Shown piece by piece: positions 33,258-41,951 of a stretch of 52,550 bases of DNA; position 1 is the first letter of the stretch, and the number at the start of each line of letters is the position of its first letter. This stretch comes from JBDKUD01 sp050943315 (GTDB lineage Bacteria > Bacillota > Syntrophomonadia > Syntrophomonadales > Syntrophomonadaceae): positions 1 to 52,550 of the forward strand of contig JBMNOY010000011.1 in assembly GCA_050943315.1 (NCBI GenBank). The letters run 5' to 3'. Made by a program: the position numbers and the translations under genes. The notes beneath the pieces were generated by a model. It did no database searches. It worked only from the letters and a program-made list of their open reading frames with translations, and was not told where the DNA came from.

Positions 33258-34271
33258 CTACATAGGAATCGGCATATCGAAATAATTTATCTTCATGGCT
33301 TCCCTTACTTCCTGCATAGTCTCCTCTGCTGCCTTATAGGCGCGTTTTGTCCCTTCCATTAATATGTCGCGGACCAGATTGGGATTGTTTATATATTTAA
33401 TGCGTCTCTCCCACATGGGCTCGAGCAAGGTATTAATTTGAGCGGCTAGTCGTTTCTTACAGGCTACACAACCAATACCACCCTGGCGGCAGTCAGCTTC
33501 CGTCTGGCAAACCTCATGAGCATTAAAAACTTTATGGTATTCAAATACAGTACATATTTCGGGGTGACCGGGATCGGTTTTTCTAATCCTGGCCGGATCA
33601 GTAACTGCATTGCGTACCTTATTGTTAACCGTATCGGCATCATCAGCTAAAAAAATGGCATTATTAAGGCTCTTACTCATCTTGGCCTTACCATCCAGAC
33701 CAATCAACCGGGGAACTTCCCCGATTAGTGCTTCAGGTTCTACTAATACGGGCTTATATAAATCATTGAACCGCCGAACAATCTTGCGAGTAAGTTCAAT
33801 GTGGGGTATCTGATCTTCGCCTACTGGCACCAGATCAGCTTTAAAAACGGTTATGTCGGCTGACTGACTTACCGGATAGCCCAGAAATCCATAGGTCATA
33901 TCCTGGAATCCGTGCTGTGCTGCTTCAGTTTTTATGGTCGGGTTATGGCGCAATACATTTACCGATGTGAACATGGAAAAGTACATAGTAAGTTCGTGTA
34001 TCTGCGGCACCATGCTTTGAATAAATATGGTGGATAAATCAGGATCAAGTCCTGCGGACAGATAGTCAGTGGCTATTTGGTAAGTATCACGGCTCAGGTT
34101 CTCCGGCTTTTCGAAATTAGTGGTTAAAGCCTGAACATCGGCAATAATAATGAAACTTTCATATTGTTGCTGTAATTTAACTCTATTCGCCAGACTGCCT
34201 ACATAATGACCCAAATGCAGGCTGCCTGTCGGACGGTCTCCGGTAAGAATTCTTTTTTTTGCTTTTGGCAT
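33258..34271 (-). CDS. trpS: Tryptophanyl-tRNA synthetase
   Basis: A class I aminoacyl-tRNA synthetase charging tRNA-Trp. The 337-residue protein has the HIGH-type motif GSLHLGHYVG near residue 15 and the KMSKS motif AKMSKSLNN near residue 203. Its length is typical for the bacterial dimer. It also holds an insertion with four cysteines (CQTEADCRQGGIGCVACKK, about residues 254-272) suggesting a Zn or Fe-S site, as in some clostridial and Thermotoga TrpRS. The gene is preceded by a Trp T-box leader. No terminator was seen between it and the gdhA promoter. Confidence 0.95.
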   Translation of the reverse strand: MPKAKKRILTGDRPTGSLHLGHYVGSLANRVKLQQQYESFIIIADVQALTTNFEKPENLSRDTYQIATDYLSAGLDPDLSTIFIQSMVPQIHELTMYFSMFTSVNVLRHNPTIKTEAAQHGFQDMTYGFLGYPVSQSADITVFKADLVPVGEDQIPHIELTRKIVRRFNDLYKPVLVEPEALIGEVPRLIGLDGKAKMSKSLNNAIFLADDADTVNNKVRNAVTDPARIRKTDPGHPEICTVFEYHKVFNAHEVCQTEADCRQGGIGCVACKKRLAAQINTLLEPMWERRIKYINNPNLVRDILMEGTKRAYKAAEETMQEVREAMKINYFDMPIPM

Positions 34272-34304
34272 GATAAAAAACCTCCCTAGTAATAATCCCT
34301 ACAA

Positions 34305-34548
34305 TAAAAAAACCCCTAATCATAAGGGACGGAGTTTTTCCGCGGTACCACCCTTTTTGATCAGAGATCCACTTCAAATAGGTAGAAAGACAACTACCTT
34401 CCTTTAACGGGGAAACCGGCACTGCCTTAATGAAGCAATCATTAGGCTTTGGCAGCTCCGGAGCCCATTCACCAGATATACAGTATCGGTTTCCACCTTT
34501 ACCGACTCTCTGTAACTATAACATCTGGCTACTATTTTCCATCATCGC
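34305..34548 (-). promoter_or_regulatory. T-box leader of trpS, tryptophan specific
   Basis: The minus strand carries the conserved T-box sequence AGGGTGGTACCGCG (34341-34354), then a terminator hairpin (CCCTTATGATTAGGG) with a T run at 34305-34311. In stem I a GAA-TGG-G specifier loop is visible; the TGG codon is at 34465-34467, matching tryptophan. Uncharged tRNA-Trp would favour read-through into trpS. Confidence 0.93.
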
Positions 34549-34549
34549 T

Positions 34550-34579
34550 TATATATTTATACTTTAAAATAACATTCAA
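34550..34579 (-). promoter_or_regulatory. Promoter of the trpS T-box transcript
   Basis: Minus strand: TTGAAT (34574-34579), 18 bases, TATATA (34550-34555). Confidence 0.5.
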
Positions 34580-34714
34580 GCGGTGTAAATACAAGTATCA
34601 GGGCTGAAAATATTTCGTACTGTAAGGCACTATTCATGACAGCTCTGAATATTAATGCATTAAGAATATATATAGTGGAAATCACCAATTAATCATAGCC
34701 AAAAGTTAATGATA

Positions 34715-34742
34715 TTTACAAATTATCCCGTAGCTTTATACT
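34715..34742 (+). promoter_or_regulatory. Promoter of the marR gene
   Basis: TTTACA (34715-34720), 16 bases, TATACT (34737-34742). Confidence 0.6.
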
Positions 34743-34782
34743 ATAAACATAAACAATTTTACTTTCAAAGGAGCTTTTGGTT

Positions 34783-35205
34783 ATGGTGCAGCTGACCAGT
34801 TCGATTTACTTTAGCATGCGGGCCGCGACAAAAAAAATTGACAAGACAATTAGCGATAGGCTTCAATCTTTAGGAATAAGTATTCCCCAATCCTTCATTT
34901 TATCAAACCTGCTTAAGGCAGATGGTTTGACATTAAAAGAAATCGGGGAGAAGTGTTTAATTGACAGCTCTTCCATGACGGTATTGATTGATAAACTAGA
35001 AAAAGAAGGCCTGGTGGAAAGACGCCTGGACAACAGGGATCGCCGGGCAATTAGAATTTTTATTACCGACAAGGGCCGGCAGACGGCTAGTGAAGTGGTA
35101 GAAATAGGCTCTGAAGTTAATAATCTTCTTTTTGACCTGATTGGCGAGGAAAATCAAAAGGAATTCCTGCACGGCCTGAGCAATATTATCAATCATCTGG
35201 GATAA
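34783..35205 (+). CDS. MarR family transcriptional regulator
   Basis: A dimeric winged-helix regulator of 140 residues. The DNA-binding part is LTLKEIGEKCLIDSSSMTVL (about residues 47-66), followed by the wing with VERRLDNRDRRAIRIFIT. The MarR hallmark DxRDxR appears as DNRDRR. The ATG at 34783 has AAAGGAG nine bases upstream; the TTG at 34777 is too close. The gene stands alone between divergent trpS and speD, so its target is unknown. Confidence 0.9.
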   Translation: MVQLTSSIYFSMRAATKKIDKTISDRLQSLGISIPQSFILSNLLKADGLTLKEIGEKCLIDSSSMTVLIDKLEKEGLVERRLDNRDRRAIRIFITDKGRQTASEVVEIGSEVNNLLFDLIGEENQKEFLHGLSNIINHLG

Positions 35206-35279
35206 ATATTTTATTACCCAGGCAGGTGTCAGGGTGAAAAACAGGGAAGGTTCTTAACGAAAATTTAAGTTTATATTTA

Positions 35280-35307
35280 TTGACATGTTAGGTAAGTATG
35301 CTAAAAT
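35280..35307 (+). promoter_or_regulatory. Strong promoter of speD
   Basis: TTGACA (35280-35285), 16 bases, TAAAAT (35302-35307), with TG one base upstream of the -10. Confidence 0.75.
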
Positions 35308-35368
35308 TCTACATGTATGTTTGGCCGAAAAGGAGGTTTGGGAAAAAATTTGAAAGGAGGCAACGTTA

Positions 35369-35749
35369 TTGCAGTCTTTGGGGCGACATGTTTTAGCCGA
35401 AGTACACGGTTGTCGATTTGAGGTGTTGAATGATATCGATAAGGTTCAGGATATCATGGTCAATGCCGCTTTAGAGGCTGGCGCTGAGATCAGAGAGTTG
35501 GTATTTCACAAGTTTAGCCCCCAGGGGGTTAGCGGAGTAGTTGTGATATCTGAGTCACACCTTGCGATTCACACCTGGCCGGAGTTAGGATATGCGGCGG
35601 TAGATGTTTTTACCTGTGGAGAAAAAGTTAACCCATGGGATGCTTGCAATTATCTGGCGGAGATGTTTGGTGCAGAATACGTGGATGCACAAGAATTAAA
35701 AAGAGGATTATTTAAAGAACAGGAAGAACGCAGGGTGGTAAACATTTAG
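35369..35749 (+). CDS. speD: S-adenosylmethionine decarboxylase proenzyme
   Basis: Makes decarboxylated SAM, the aminopropyl donor for SpeE. It is a pyruvoyl enzyme that cuts itself between Glu62 and Ser63. The 126-residue product has the cut site ISESHLAIHTWPE and the short length of the prokaryotic class 1B enzyme (as in Thermotoga and Bacillus). The TTG start is preceded by GAAAGGAGG. Its partner speE is 6 kb upstream, so the spermidine genes are split over two units. A long terminator closes the gene. Confidence 0.95.
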   Translation: MQSLGRHVLAEVHGCRFEVLNDIDKVQDIMVNAALEAGAEIRELVFHKFSPQGVSGVVVISESHLAIHTWPELGYAAVDVFTCGEKVNPWDACNYLAEMFGAEYVDAQELKRGLFKEQEERRVVNI

Positions 35750-35804
35750 GAGGGATACTATTTTAGTAGACCGAAGAAGATTAGACTATAATAATCACCA
35801 TTCC

Positions 35805-35848
35805 TAAGGTCTTACTTGTATTATCACAAGTAGGACCTTATTTTTTTC
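35805..35848 (+). terminator. Intrinsic terminator after speD
   Basis: A 15-base-pair stem, TAAGGTC.TACTTGT with ACAAGTA.GACCTTA, then TTTTTTT. The remaining 190 bases up to the next gene are AT-rich, with no clear signal. Confidence 0.9.
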
Positions 35849-36037
35849 TGATTTCCGATCCTATTTAGGATATGCATCGACTAAAAGATTCTATTTTAAT
35901 ATTTACGTTTAATTAATATAATTAGGAATAGCAAAAATAAATTAATTGAAATACGGAAAAAATTTAATAATGTGATGTAGAATAACTATTGATAATGGGC
36001 TATTATTGGTTTGGAGCTAGTTTGAGGAGGATAATTA

Positions 36038-36793
36038 ATGAAGTTTCTTTTTTCCAGCGAGATTAATTCCGATTTAGTGAGTGTAGACAAGCTGTTTAAG
36101 CAGTCTCTATTTAACTGGTGGGATGATATATGTGTTTATCATAACCGTATAAAAGATGAATTTACCTGGAAGGTGTTGCCGGCAGTAGTGTTGCAGGTGT
36201 ACAGGTATTTTGGCTTAAACCACAGAACAGCCATTGCTCTAGCGAACATTTTCAGGACCATCTATTTCTCCAACTGTATTCACGAGCTAATCCGGGATGA
36301 TGATGATGGACAACAATATAACAATGATATGCAGTTTACTATTCTTATTGGAGATTACATTTTCGGCCGGGTTTTAAAGCTGTTGGTGGAATCAGATGTA
36401 AGTTGTTTGCTGTCCACCTTTTCAAGTATGATGTGTGAATTAGACGAAGGTATGATATTGCAGTATAAATTAAAAGCGGACAGGAATCAGGTCATTAAAA
36501 AATCCAAAGCACCTCTTTATGCAGCGGTTTTCGACACTGCCGCCCAGCTATCAGGTTTAGGGGAGGATAGTAGGAGAGCATACCGGAAACTTGGCTATAA
36601 TCTGGGTATGAGTCTGGAACTGAGCAACCATGCTTGCTCCCGGCAGGAAGCCCGGGACTATATTCATAAGACGGAATTGATACTGGAGATGGTTAAGGAT
36701 AGCCATAATACACCGGACAGCATTCTGCACAAAGTAACCAGAAATCTGCATGCTAATATTTGCGGACTAGAAAATGTGGCGGTAGTAGTATAA
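36038..36793 (+). CDS. Polyprenyl-synthase-like protein without catalytic motifs (possible HepS-like subunit)
   Basis: A 251-residue protein that aligns by eye with trans-polyprenyl synthases. NIFRTIYFSNCIHELIRDDDD stands where the catalytic enzyme reads ...ELIHMASLVHDDVID, then ILIGDYIFGRVLKLL corresponds to IYAGDYILAKSLHLV, and ELDEGMILQY to ICEGEIIQM. The first DDxxD is altered (HELIRD) and the second is absent (GYNLGMSLELSNHACS against GYYLGMAFQVTDDILD). Length and position recall the non-catalytic component I of Bacillus heptaprenyl diphosphate synthase (HepS, 251 residues). It probably pairs with the full synthase at 39795. GAGGAGG precedes the ATG. Confidence 0.6.
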   Translation: MKFLFSSEINSDLVSVDKLFKQSLFNWWDDICVYHNRIKDEFTWKVLPAVVLQVYRYFGLNHRTAIALANIFRTIYFSNCIHELIRDDDDGQQYNNDMQFTILIGDYIFGRVLKLLVESDVSCLLSTFSSMMCELDEGMILQYKLKADRNQVIKKSKAPLYAAVFDTAAQLSGLGEDSRRAYRKLGYNLGMSLELSNHACSRQEARDYIHKTELILEMVKDSHNTPDSILHKVTRNLHANICGLENVAVVV

Positions 36794-36824
36794 TCGATTT
36801 CAGCGTTGTTTGGAGGAGGTAACA

Positions 36825-38273
36825 ATGGCATATAAAGATCTTAGAGAATTTATACTGGCGCTAGAGCAAAGAGGACAATTGAAAAGGATAACCACAGAGG
36901 TTGATCCAGTTTTGGAAATAACCGAGATTACCGATAGAGTTAGCAAGGCCGGCGGGCCTGCTTTGCTTTTTGAAAAGGTAAAGGGTTCGACAATGCCCGT
37001 CCTTATTAATGCTATGGGCAGTGTGGAACGCATGGCACTCAGCCTGGGAGTAAATAGATTGGATGATATAGCTGCTGATATTATGGATTTGTTGGAAATA
37101 GCCGATAATGTTCCTCATTCACTGCTGGAAAAAGTAAAGGTTTTGCCTCGCCTGGCACAATTATCATCGTTTATGCCCCGTATGGTCAAAAGCGCATCCT
37201 GCCAGGAGGTTGTTGATAATGATCCTTCGCTGGCCAAACTTCCTGTCCTTAAATGCTGGCCTGACGACGCCGGTAAATTCATAACCCTGGGACAGATTTA
37301 TACCAAAAACCCGGAAACCGGCAAAAGAAACCTGGGTATGTACCGGCTGCAGGTATATGATGATAAAACAACTGGTATGCACTGGCATTTACATCACGAT
37401 GGGGCGGAGAACTACCGCCGCCATTGTTCAGAGGATAAGGTAACCGAAGTCGCTGTTGTCCTCGGCGGAGATCCGGCCATTACCTATGCAGCTACCGCAC
37501 CATTACCTAAAGATATTGATGAATTAATATTTGCCGGTTTTCTACGTAAGAAACCGGTTGAAATAGTAAAATGTAAGACTATTGATATGGAAGTACCGGC
37601 TGATGCTGAAATCGTCATCGAAGGATATGTTGATCCCCGGGAACGCAGAGTTGAAGGGCCCTTTGGAGACCATACCGGTTATTATTCCCTTCCTGACGAA
37701 TACCCGGTATTCCATGTAAAATGTATTACCCACCGTAAAAATCCAATTTATCCCACCACTATAGTGGGCAAGCCACCCCAGGAAGATTGTTACATGGCTC
37801 TGGCTACCGAACGTATTTTTTTACCCTTGCTCAAATTTCAGCTTCCCGAAGTGGTTGATATGCATTTGCCTATGGAAGGCGTATTCCATAACTGTGTACT
37901 GGTATCAATCAAAAAATCCTTTCCTGGACATGCCAAAAAGGTTATGAGTTCGCTGTGGGGAATGGGACAAATGATGTTTGCCAAGTTTATTGTAGTAGTC
38001 GATGCGGATGTAAATGTACAGAATGTTTCAGAAGTAATGTGGAAAGTATTTAATAATGTGGATCCGCGCCGTGATACTTTAATTGTTGATGGACCGTTGG
38101 ATGTATTAGATCACTCCGCACCACTGCCGCTGATGGGCTCCAAGATGGGATTTGATGCCACCCGCAAATGGATAGGTGAGGGTCATACCCGGGAATGGCC
38201 GCAGGATATTGTTATGAGTAAGGATATTGTCGATCTAGTAGACAGCAGATGGAGTGAGTACGGTCTTGAGTAA
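36825..38273 (+). CDS. UbiD family decarboxylase, menaquinone route
   Basis: A prenylated-FMN enzyme that removes the aromatic carboxyl group from a quinone precursor. The ATG at 36825 follows GGAGGAGGT; an in-frame TTG at 36810 is within that site. The 482-residue product has the UbiD core with the cofactor-binding segment RVEGPFGDHTGYYSLPDEYP near residue 275. In organisms without ubiquinone, UbiD/UbiA/UbiX sets act late in menaquinone synthesis (proposed names MqnL, MqnP, MqnM of the futalosine route). That is the likely role here. It overlaps ubiA by 20 bases. Confidence 0.88.
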   Translation: MAYKDLREFILALEQRGQLKRITTEVDPVLEITEITDRVSKAGGPALLFEKVKGSTMPVLINAMGSVERMALSLGVNRLDDIAADIMDLLEIADNVPHSLLEKVKVLPRLAQLSSFMPRMVKSASCQEVVDNDPSLAKLPVLKCWPDDAGKFITLGQIYTKNPETGKRNLGMYRLQVYDDKTTGMHWHLHHDGAENYRRHCSEDKVTEVAVVLGGDPAITYAATAPLPKDIDELIFAGFLRKKPVEIVKCKTIDMEVPADAEIVIEGYVDPRERRVEGPFGDHTGYYSLPDEYPVFHVKCITHRKNPIYPTTIVGKPPQEDCYMALATERIFLPLLKFQLPEVVDMHLPMEGVFHNCVLVSIKKSFPGHAKKVMSSLWGMGQMMFAKFIVVVDADVNVQNVSEVMWKVFNNVDPRRDTLIVDGPLDVLDHSAPLPLMGSKMGFDATRKWIGEGHTREWPQDIVMSKDIVDLVDSRWSEYGLE

Positions 38274-39111
38274 AATCAAAAAATTTTTGGACATGGTTGA
38301 TTTCGGGCATACCCTGTTTGGTTTGCCGTTTGCCTATTTGGGTGCCTTCCTGGCGGTGAAAACCTGGCCTACCATATACCAGCTGGTATGGATAACCGTA
38401 GCCATGGTCGCTGCGCGCAGTGCGGCATTATGTCTTAACCGGTTAATTGATCGGGAGATAGACCGGGCCAATCCTCGTACCAGCCATTGGGTTATGGCTT
38501 CAGGCCAGTTGCCGGTCAGGCCTATATGGGCACTGGTACTGGTGTTTTTTATTATTCTTTTTTATGCCGCCGGGCAGCTCAATGATTTGTGTATAAAGTT
38601 AGCCCCCCTGGCAGTTTTGGTTCTCTGGGGATATTCCTATACGAAAAGGATAACCTGGTGGTGTCACTTAATACTGGGTATGGCTATTGGTATGGGAACG
38701 GTGGGAGCTTGGATCGCGGTCAGCGGAACTTTTGACTGGCAGCCGGTGGTTTTGGGCATGGCTGTAGCCTGTTGGATAGCAGGCTTTGACACCATGTACG
38801 CCTGTCAGGATATTGAGTTTGATCGTACCAACCACTTGCATTCCATCCCTGCTCGTTTTGGGGAAAGGGGAGCCCTGATTTTTTCAACCGCTTTTCACAT
38901 CTTTACTATATTGTTTCTTATTCTCACTGGCCTGATATTGGAGCTGGGGATATGGTTTTACTCAGGGGTGGCGTTTGCGGCAGTAATTCTGGCTTACGAA
39001 CATGTAATTGTGAAACCCGGCGACTTGAGCAGGGTGAATTTCGCCTCATTTAAGATAAACCGCTGGGTAGGATTGGTAATTTTTATTATGGCTTTAATTG
39101 ATATATTATAG
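38254..39111 (+). CDS. UbiA family prenyltransferase, menaquinone route
   Basis: A membrane enzyme that attaches the polyprenyl tail to the aromatic ring. The 285 residues span about eight hydrophobic helices. Both aspartate motifs are there: NRLIDREIDRANPRT near residue 62 and DTMYACQDIEFDRTNH near residue 178. The start is either GTG 38254 or TTG 38266; the second is 11 bases from GGAG and fits better. It belongs to the ubiA-like group linked to futalosine-type menaquinone synthesis, judged by neighbours only. Confidence 0.9.
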   Translation: MSTVLSKIKKFLDMVDFGHTLFGLPFAYLGAFLAVKTWPTIYQLVWITVAMVAARSAALCLNRLIDREIDRANPRTSHWVMASGQLPVRPIWALVLVFFIILFYAAGQLNDLCIKLAPLAVLVLWGYSYTKRITWWCHLILGMAIGMGTVGAWIAVSGTFDWQPVVLGMAVACWIAGFDTMYACQDIEFDRTNHLHSIPARFGERGALIFSTAFHIFTILFLILTGLILELGIWFYSGVAFAAVILAYEHVIVKPGDLSRVNFASFKINRWVGLVIFIMALIDIL

Positions 39112-39165
39112 GGAGCGGGAAAACCGTCATTTCTCTTGCTTCCTACTTATTATTGGAGGTATAAA

Positions 39166-39750
39166 TTGTCCAGGTATGTAATCGGGATTACCGGAGCTAG
39201 TGGAATAGTATATGCAGTAAAGCTCATTCAAGAATTGACCGAGAGAGATAACGAGGTTCATATTATTGCCAGCAAACCGGCTTTGATTGTTGCCGAGCAG
39301 GAATTGGGCTGGGAATATGCCGATGACTGGATGCAAGTATGGCGCAAGTATATTGACGGGGAAAAAGTGTTCTTTTATGATAATTCCGACATAGCGGCTA
39401 AAATTGCCAGTGGGTCTTTTATTACTGAGGGTATGGTTATCATACCCACTACTATGTCAACTTTGGCCGCAGTAGCGGGCGGTCTGTCCAATAATTTAAT
39501 CGAAAGGTCGGCGGACGTGGCTATAAAAGAAAAAAGGCGGCTTATTATGGTGCCCCGCGAAACACCGTTGAGTTCAGTTCATTTACGCAATATGTTGACT
39601 CTGGCTGATATGGGCGTTCATATAATACCGGCTATGCCTGGATTTTATCATAACCCCAGAACCATAGAAGATTTGGTCAATTTTTTGGTAGGCAAGGTAC
39701 TGGATAGCATGGGAATTTATCATAACCTGTTTAAAAGATATAAACAATAA
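39166..39750 (+). CDS. ubiX: UbiX family flavin prenyltransferase
   Basis: Makes prenylated FMN, the cofactor of UbiD, from FMNH2 and dimethylallyl phosphate. The TTG at 39166 has GGAGG six bases upstream and yields SRYVIGITGASGIVYAV, the family start. The 194-residue length is normal. Motifs include PTTMSTLAAVAGGLSNNLIERSADV, split in normal order, and VPRETPLSSVHLRNM near residue 123, which binds phosphate. Its presence beside ubiD makes the set self-sufficient. Confidence 0.93.
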   Translation: MSRYVIGITGASGIVYAVKLIQELTERDNEVHIIASKPALIVAEQELGWEYADDWMQVWRKYIDGEKVFFYDNSDIAAKIASGSFITEGMVIIPTTMSTLAAVAGGLSNNLIERSADVAIKEKRRLIMVPRETPLSSVHLRNMLTLADMGVHIIPAMPGFYHNPRTIEDLVNFLVGKVLDSMGIYHNLFKRYKQ

Positions 39751-39794
39751 TACATCATAATTAGCACTATTTTGCTGTAACTAAGGGGGATAAG

Positions 39795-40760
39795 ATGGAT
39801 TTTAGGTTTTTTAATCCGATAAGAAAAGAACTGAAAATGGTTGAGCGTAACCTGGTTGCTAGTATAGATACCGAACTGCCTATTCTGGAACAAGCCTCGA
39901 CACACTTGCTTAAGGCCGGTGGTAAAAGGTTAAGACCGGCGTTTGCTTTGCTGGCTGCCAAACTTTACAATGACTCCCTGGATAAGGTAATACCTGTGGC
40001 GGTCGCCCTGGAATTAATTCATATGGCCAGTTTGGTTCATGATGATGTGATTGATAACTCTAGTACCAGGCGGGGGGCAGCAACCGTAAAAAGTAAGTGG
40101 GGCAACCGGGTCTCCATCTATGCCGGGGATTATATTTTGGCCAAATCACTGCACTTGGTGGCCCAATACAACCGGAGCGATATTGTCGATGTACTGGCTC
40201 TGGCCAGTATGAAGATATGCGAAGGGGAAATAATCCAAATGCTTAGTTGCTATAATGTCAAGCAAAGCTTCAAGGATTATCTGCGGCGCATCGAACGCAA
40301 AACTGCTTTGCTTATTTCGGTTAGCTGTCAGTTGGGCGGAATGGTCAGCAATGCCCCGGACAGGGAAATAGTGGTACTTACTAAATACGGCTACTATTTA
40401 GGTATGGCTTTTCAGGTTACTGATGATATACTTGATTTTACTGCTGATGAAAAAACCCTGGGGAAACCGGTGGGCAGTGATATAAGACAGGGAGTAATTA
40501 CTTTACCGGCTTTATATGCTCTAAAATATGATTCGCGCCGGGAAGAACTGGAAATGTTACTAGCCTCACCGGAATTGTGTATCAGTAAAGCGGACACCAT
40601 CATTGATATTGTTACTAAATCACAAGGAATCGATTATGCTTATGATGTCAGCCGACGGTATGCCGAAAAGGCACAGCACCAGTTAAGCCTGTTACCGGTG
40701 GCTCCGGTTACGAAAACATTGTCGGAGATAACTGATTTTATACTCACCCGCAAATTCTAA
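39795..40760 (+). CDS. Polyprenyl (hepta-/octaprenyl) diphosphate synthase, catalytic subunit
   Basis: Builds the isoprenoid side chain of menaquinone from IPP. The 321-residue protein has both aspartate-rich motifs, HDDVID near residue 83 and TDDILDF near residue 211, and GGKRLRPAF near residue 44. It resembles HepT of Bacillus. Chain length is not deducible by eye. It may form a heterodimer with the degenerate homologue at 36038. It lies 44 bases after ubiX with AAGGGGG before the ATG. Confidence 0.92.
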   Translation: MDFRFFNPIRKELKMVERNLVASIDTELPILEQASTHLLKAGGKRLRPAFALLAAKLYNDSLDKVIPVAVALELIHMASLVHDDVIDNSSTRRGAATVKSKWGNRVSIYAGDYILAKSLHLVAQYNRSDIVDVLALASMKICEGEIIQMLSCYNVKQSFKDYLRRIERKTALLISVSCQLGGMVSNAPDREIVVLTKYGYYLGMAFQVTDDILDFTADEKTLGKPVGSDIRQGVITLPALYALKYDSRREELEMLLASPELCISKADTIIDIVTKSQGIDYAYDVSRRYAEKAQHQLSLLPVAPVTKTLSEITDFILTRKF

Positions 40761-40776
40761 CCGAGGGGGGCAAAAT

Positions 40777-41586
40777 TTGGCTTTATCCGATTTATCATCA
40801 GAGCAAAAACAAACCATTATCGAACATTTGGAGGAATTGCGTAAATCCTTAATCATCAGTGTGGTGGCGATTATCATTGCCGCTGTTTTTTGCTTCTCTT
40901 TCAACGAACAAATACTAGAGATAATACTATCCCCCCTGACTTCTCTAAACGAACGCCTGATAGTTACCGGGGTGACGGAAGCCTTCTTTGTTAAGCTGCA
41001 ATTATCACTGCTGGGAGGAGTAGTGTTTGCCTTTCCGGTAGTAGCATGGGCCATTTGGCGGTTTGTTAAACCGGCTCTTTTTCCCCATGAAAGAAAATAT
41101 GTATACATATTGTTACCCACTTCGATAATTTTGTTTACTTCCGGTGTTTTATTTGCTTATTTCGGAATATTGAGATTAGTCTTAAACTTCCTTATTTATA
41201 TAGCCGGCAAAAATCTAGAAACAATGTTTAAAGTTGATCAATACGTGTCTTTTGTTATGGCGTTTACCATACCATTTGGCCTGGTTTTTGAGCTTCCGGT
41301 AATAGTCTTCTTTTTAACCAAGTTGGGTATAATAACCCCGCAAAAGCTGTCCAGAAGCCGAAAATATGCCATTTTAACTATAGTCATACTGGCAGCTGCT
41401 CTTACCCCCGGTCCTGACCCGGTTTCCCAACTATTGATGGCTGTTCCGGTGTATCTCTTATATGAGGTTAGCATATTGGTGGCAAAACTCTCCCGCCCCG
41501 GTAAAGGCCGGGATAAGAGCAGAAGTAAGTCACCCCAACCGCAGGAAACCGCGGCAGCGGAGGACGGACCGGATAGCAAGGAATAG
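40777..41586 (+). CDS. tatC: Sec-independent (twin-arginine) translocase subunit TatC
   Basis: The core receptor of the Tat pathway, which exports folded redox proteins with a twin-arginine signal. The 269-residue protein has six hydrophobic segments and the TatC features HLEELRKSLIIS near residue 15, FPVVAWAIWRFVKPALFPHE near residue 86 and a conserved Glu region FELPVIVFFL near residue 170. The C-terminal 35 residues form an unusual charged tail (GKGRDKSRSKSPQ). TTG start after GAGGGGGG. It is followed by tatA but no tatB, as is normal in Firmicutes. Confidence 0.94.
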   Translation: MALSDLSSEQKQTIIEHLEELRKSLIISVVAIIIAAVFCFSFNEQILEIILSPLTSLNERLIVTGVTEAFFVKLQLSLLGGVVFAFPVVAWAIWRFVKPALFPHERKYVYILLPTSIILFTSGVLFAYFGILRLVLNFLIYIAGKNLETMFKVDQYVSFVMAFTIPFGLVFELPVIVFFLTKLGIITPQKLSRSRKYAILTIVILAAALTPGPDPVSQLLMAVPVYLLYEVSILVAKLSRPGKGRDKSRSKSPQPQETAAAEDGPDSKE

Positions 41587-41711
41587 TTTAAGTAGCTGAG
41601 GTTACATTACTTTACAAACCTATATAGTTTTGTAATAATAACAGTAATATTGGTGATAGATTAATTTGGCAGCGTATTAATATTTGAACCAAATAAAAAG
41701 GAGGAATCGGC

Positions 41712-41903
41712 TTGTTTGGGCTTATTGGTAATTTTGGACCATGGGAACTGGCATTAATTCTGGTTATTGTGCTCATTATAGTTGGACCTGGAAAGTTACC
41801 ACAGGTGGGGCAGTCCATGGGCAAAGCCCTGCAGAATTTCCGCAAAGCTAAAGAAGAAGACATTGATGCAATTGACGATATGGATAAGAAAGAAAGTAAA
41901 TAG
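41712..41903 (+). CDS. tatA: Twin-arginine translocase pore protein TatA
   Basis: Forms the Tat translocation pore. The 63-residue product has one N-terminal hydrophobic helix (LALILVIVLIIVGPGKLPQVG, residues 10-30), the FGPWELALIL entry and the amphipathic helix SMGKALQNFRKAKEED, ending in an acidic tail. TTG start after GGAGG. Directly downstream of tatC, so a minimal TatAC system. A terminator overlaps its stop. Confidence 0.93.
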   Translation: MFGLIGNFGPWELALILVIVLIIVGPGKLPQVGQSMGKALQNFRKAKEEDIDAIDDMDKKESK

Positions 41904-41929
41904 GTCTGATGCACAGACCTTTTGTTTTT
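41902..41929 (+). terminator. Terminator after tatA
   Basis: AGGTCTG pairs with CAGACCT, followed by TTTGTTTTT. It is only about 20 bases before the heme operon, so that operon needs its own promoter or read-through. Confidence 0.8.
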
Positions 41930-41951
41930 ATTAGGATCATCAGGAGTTATA

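Noticed and set aside
35338..35421. Possible short leader peptide before speD (TTG, 27 codons)
   Set aside because: The first AGGAGG is only one base from its TTG, too close for efficient starts; no regulatory codons.
41587..41711. TTTACA and TACAAA/TTTTGTA repeats before tatA as a possible promoter or operator
   Set aside because: No convincing -10 at the right distance; too weak to report as a feature.
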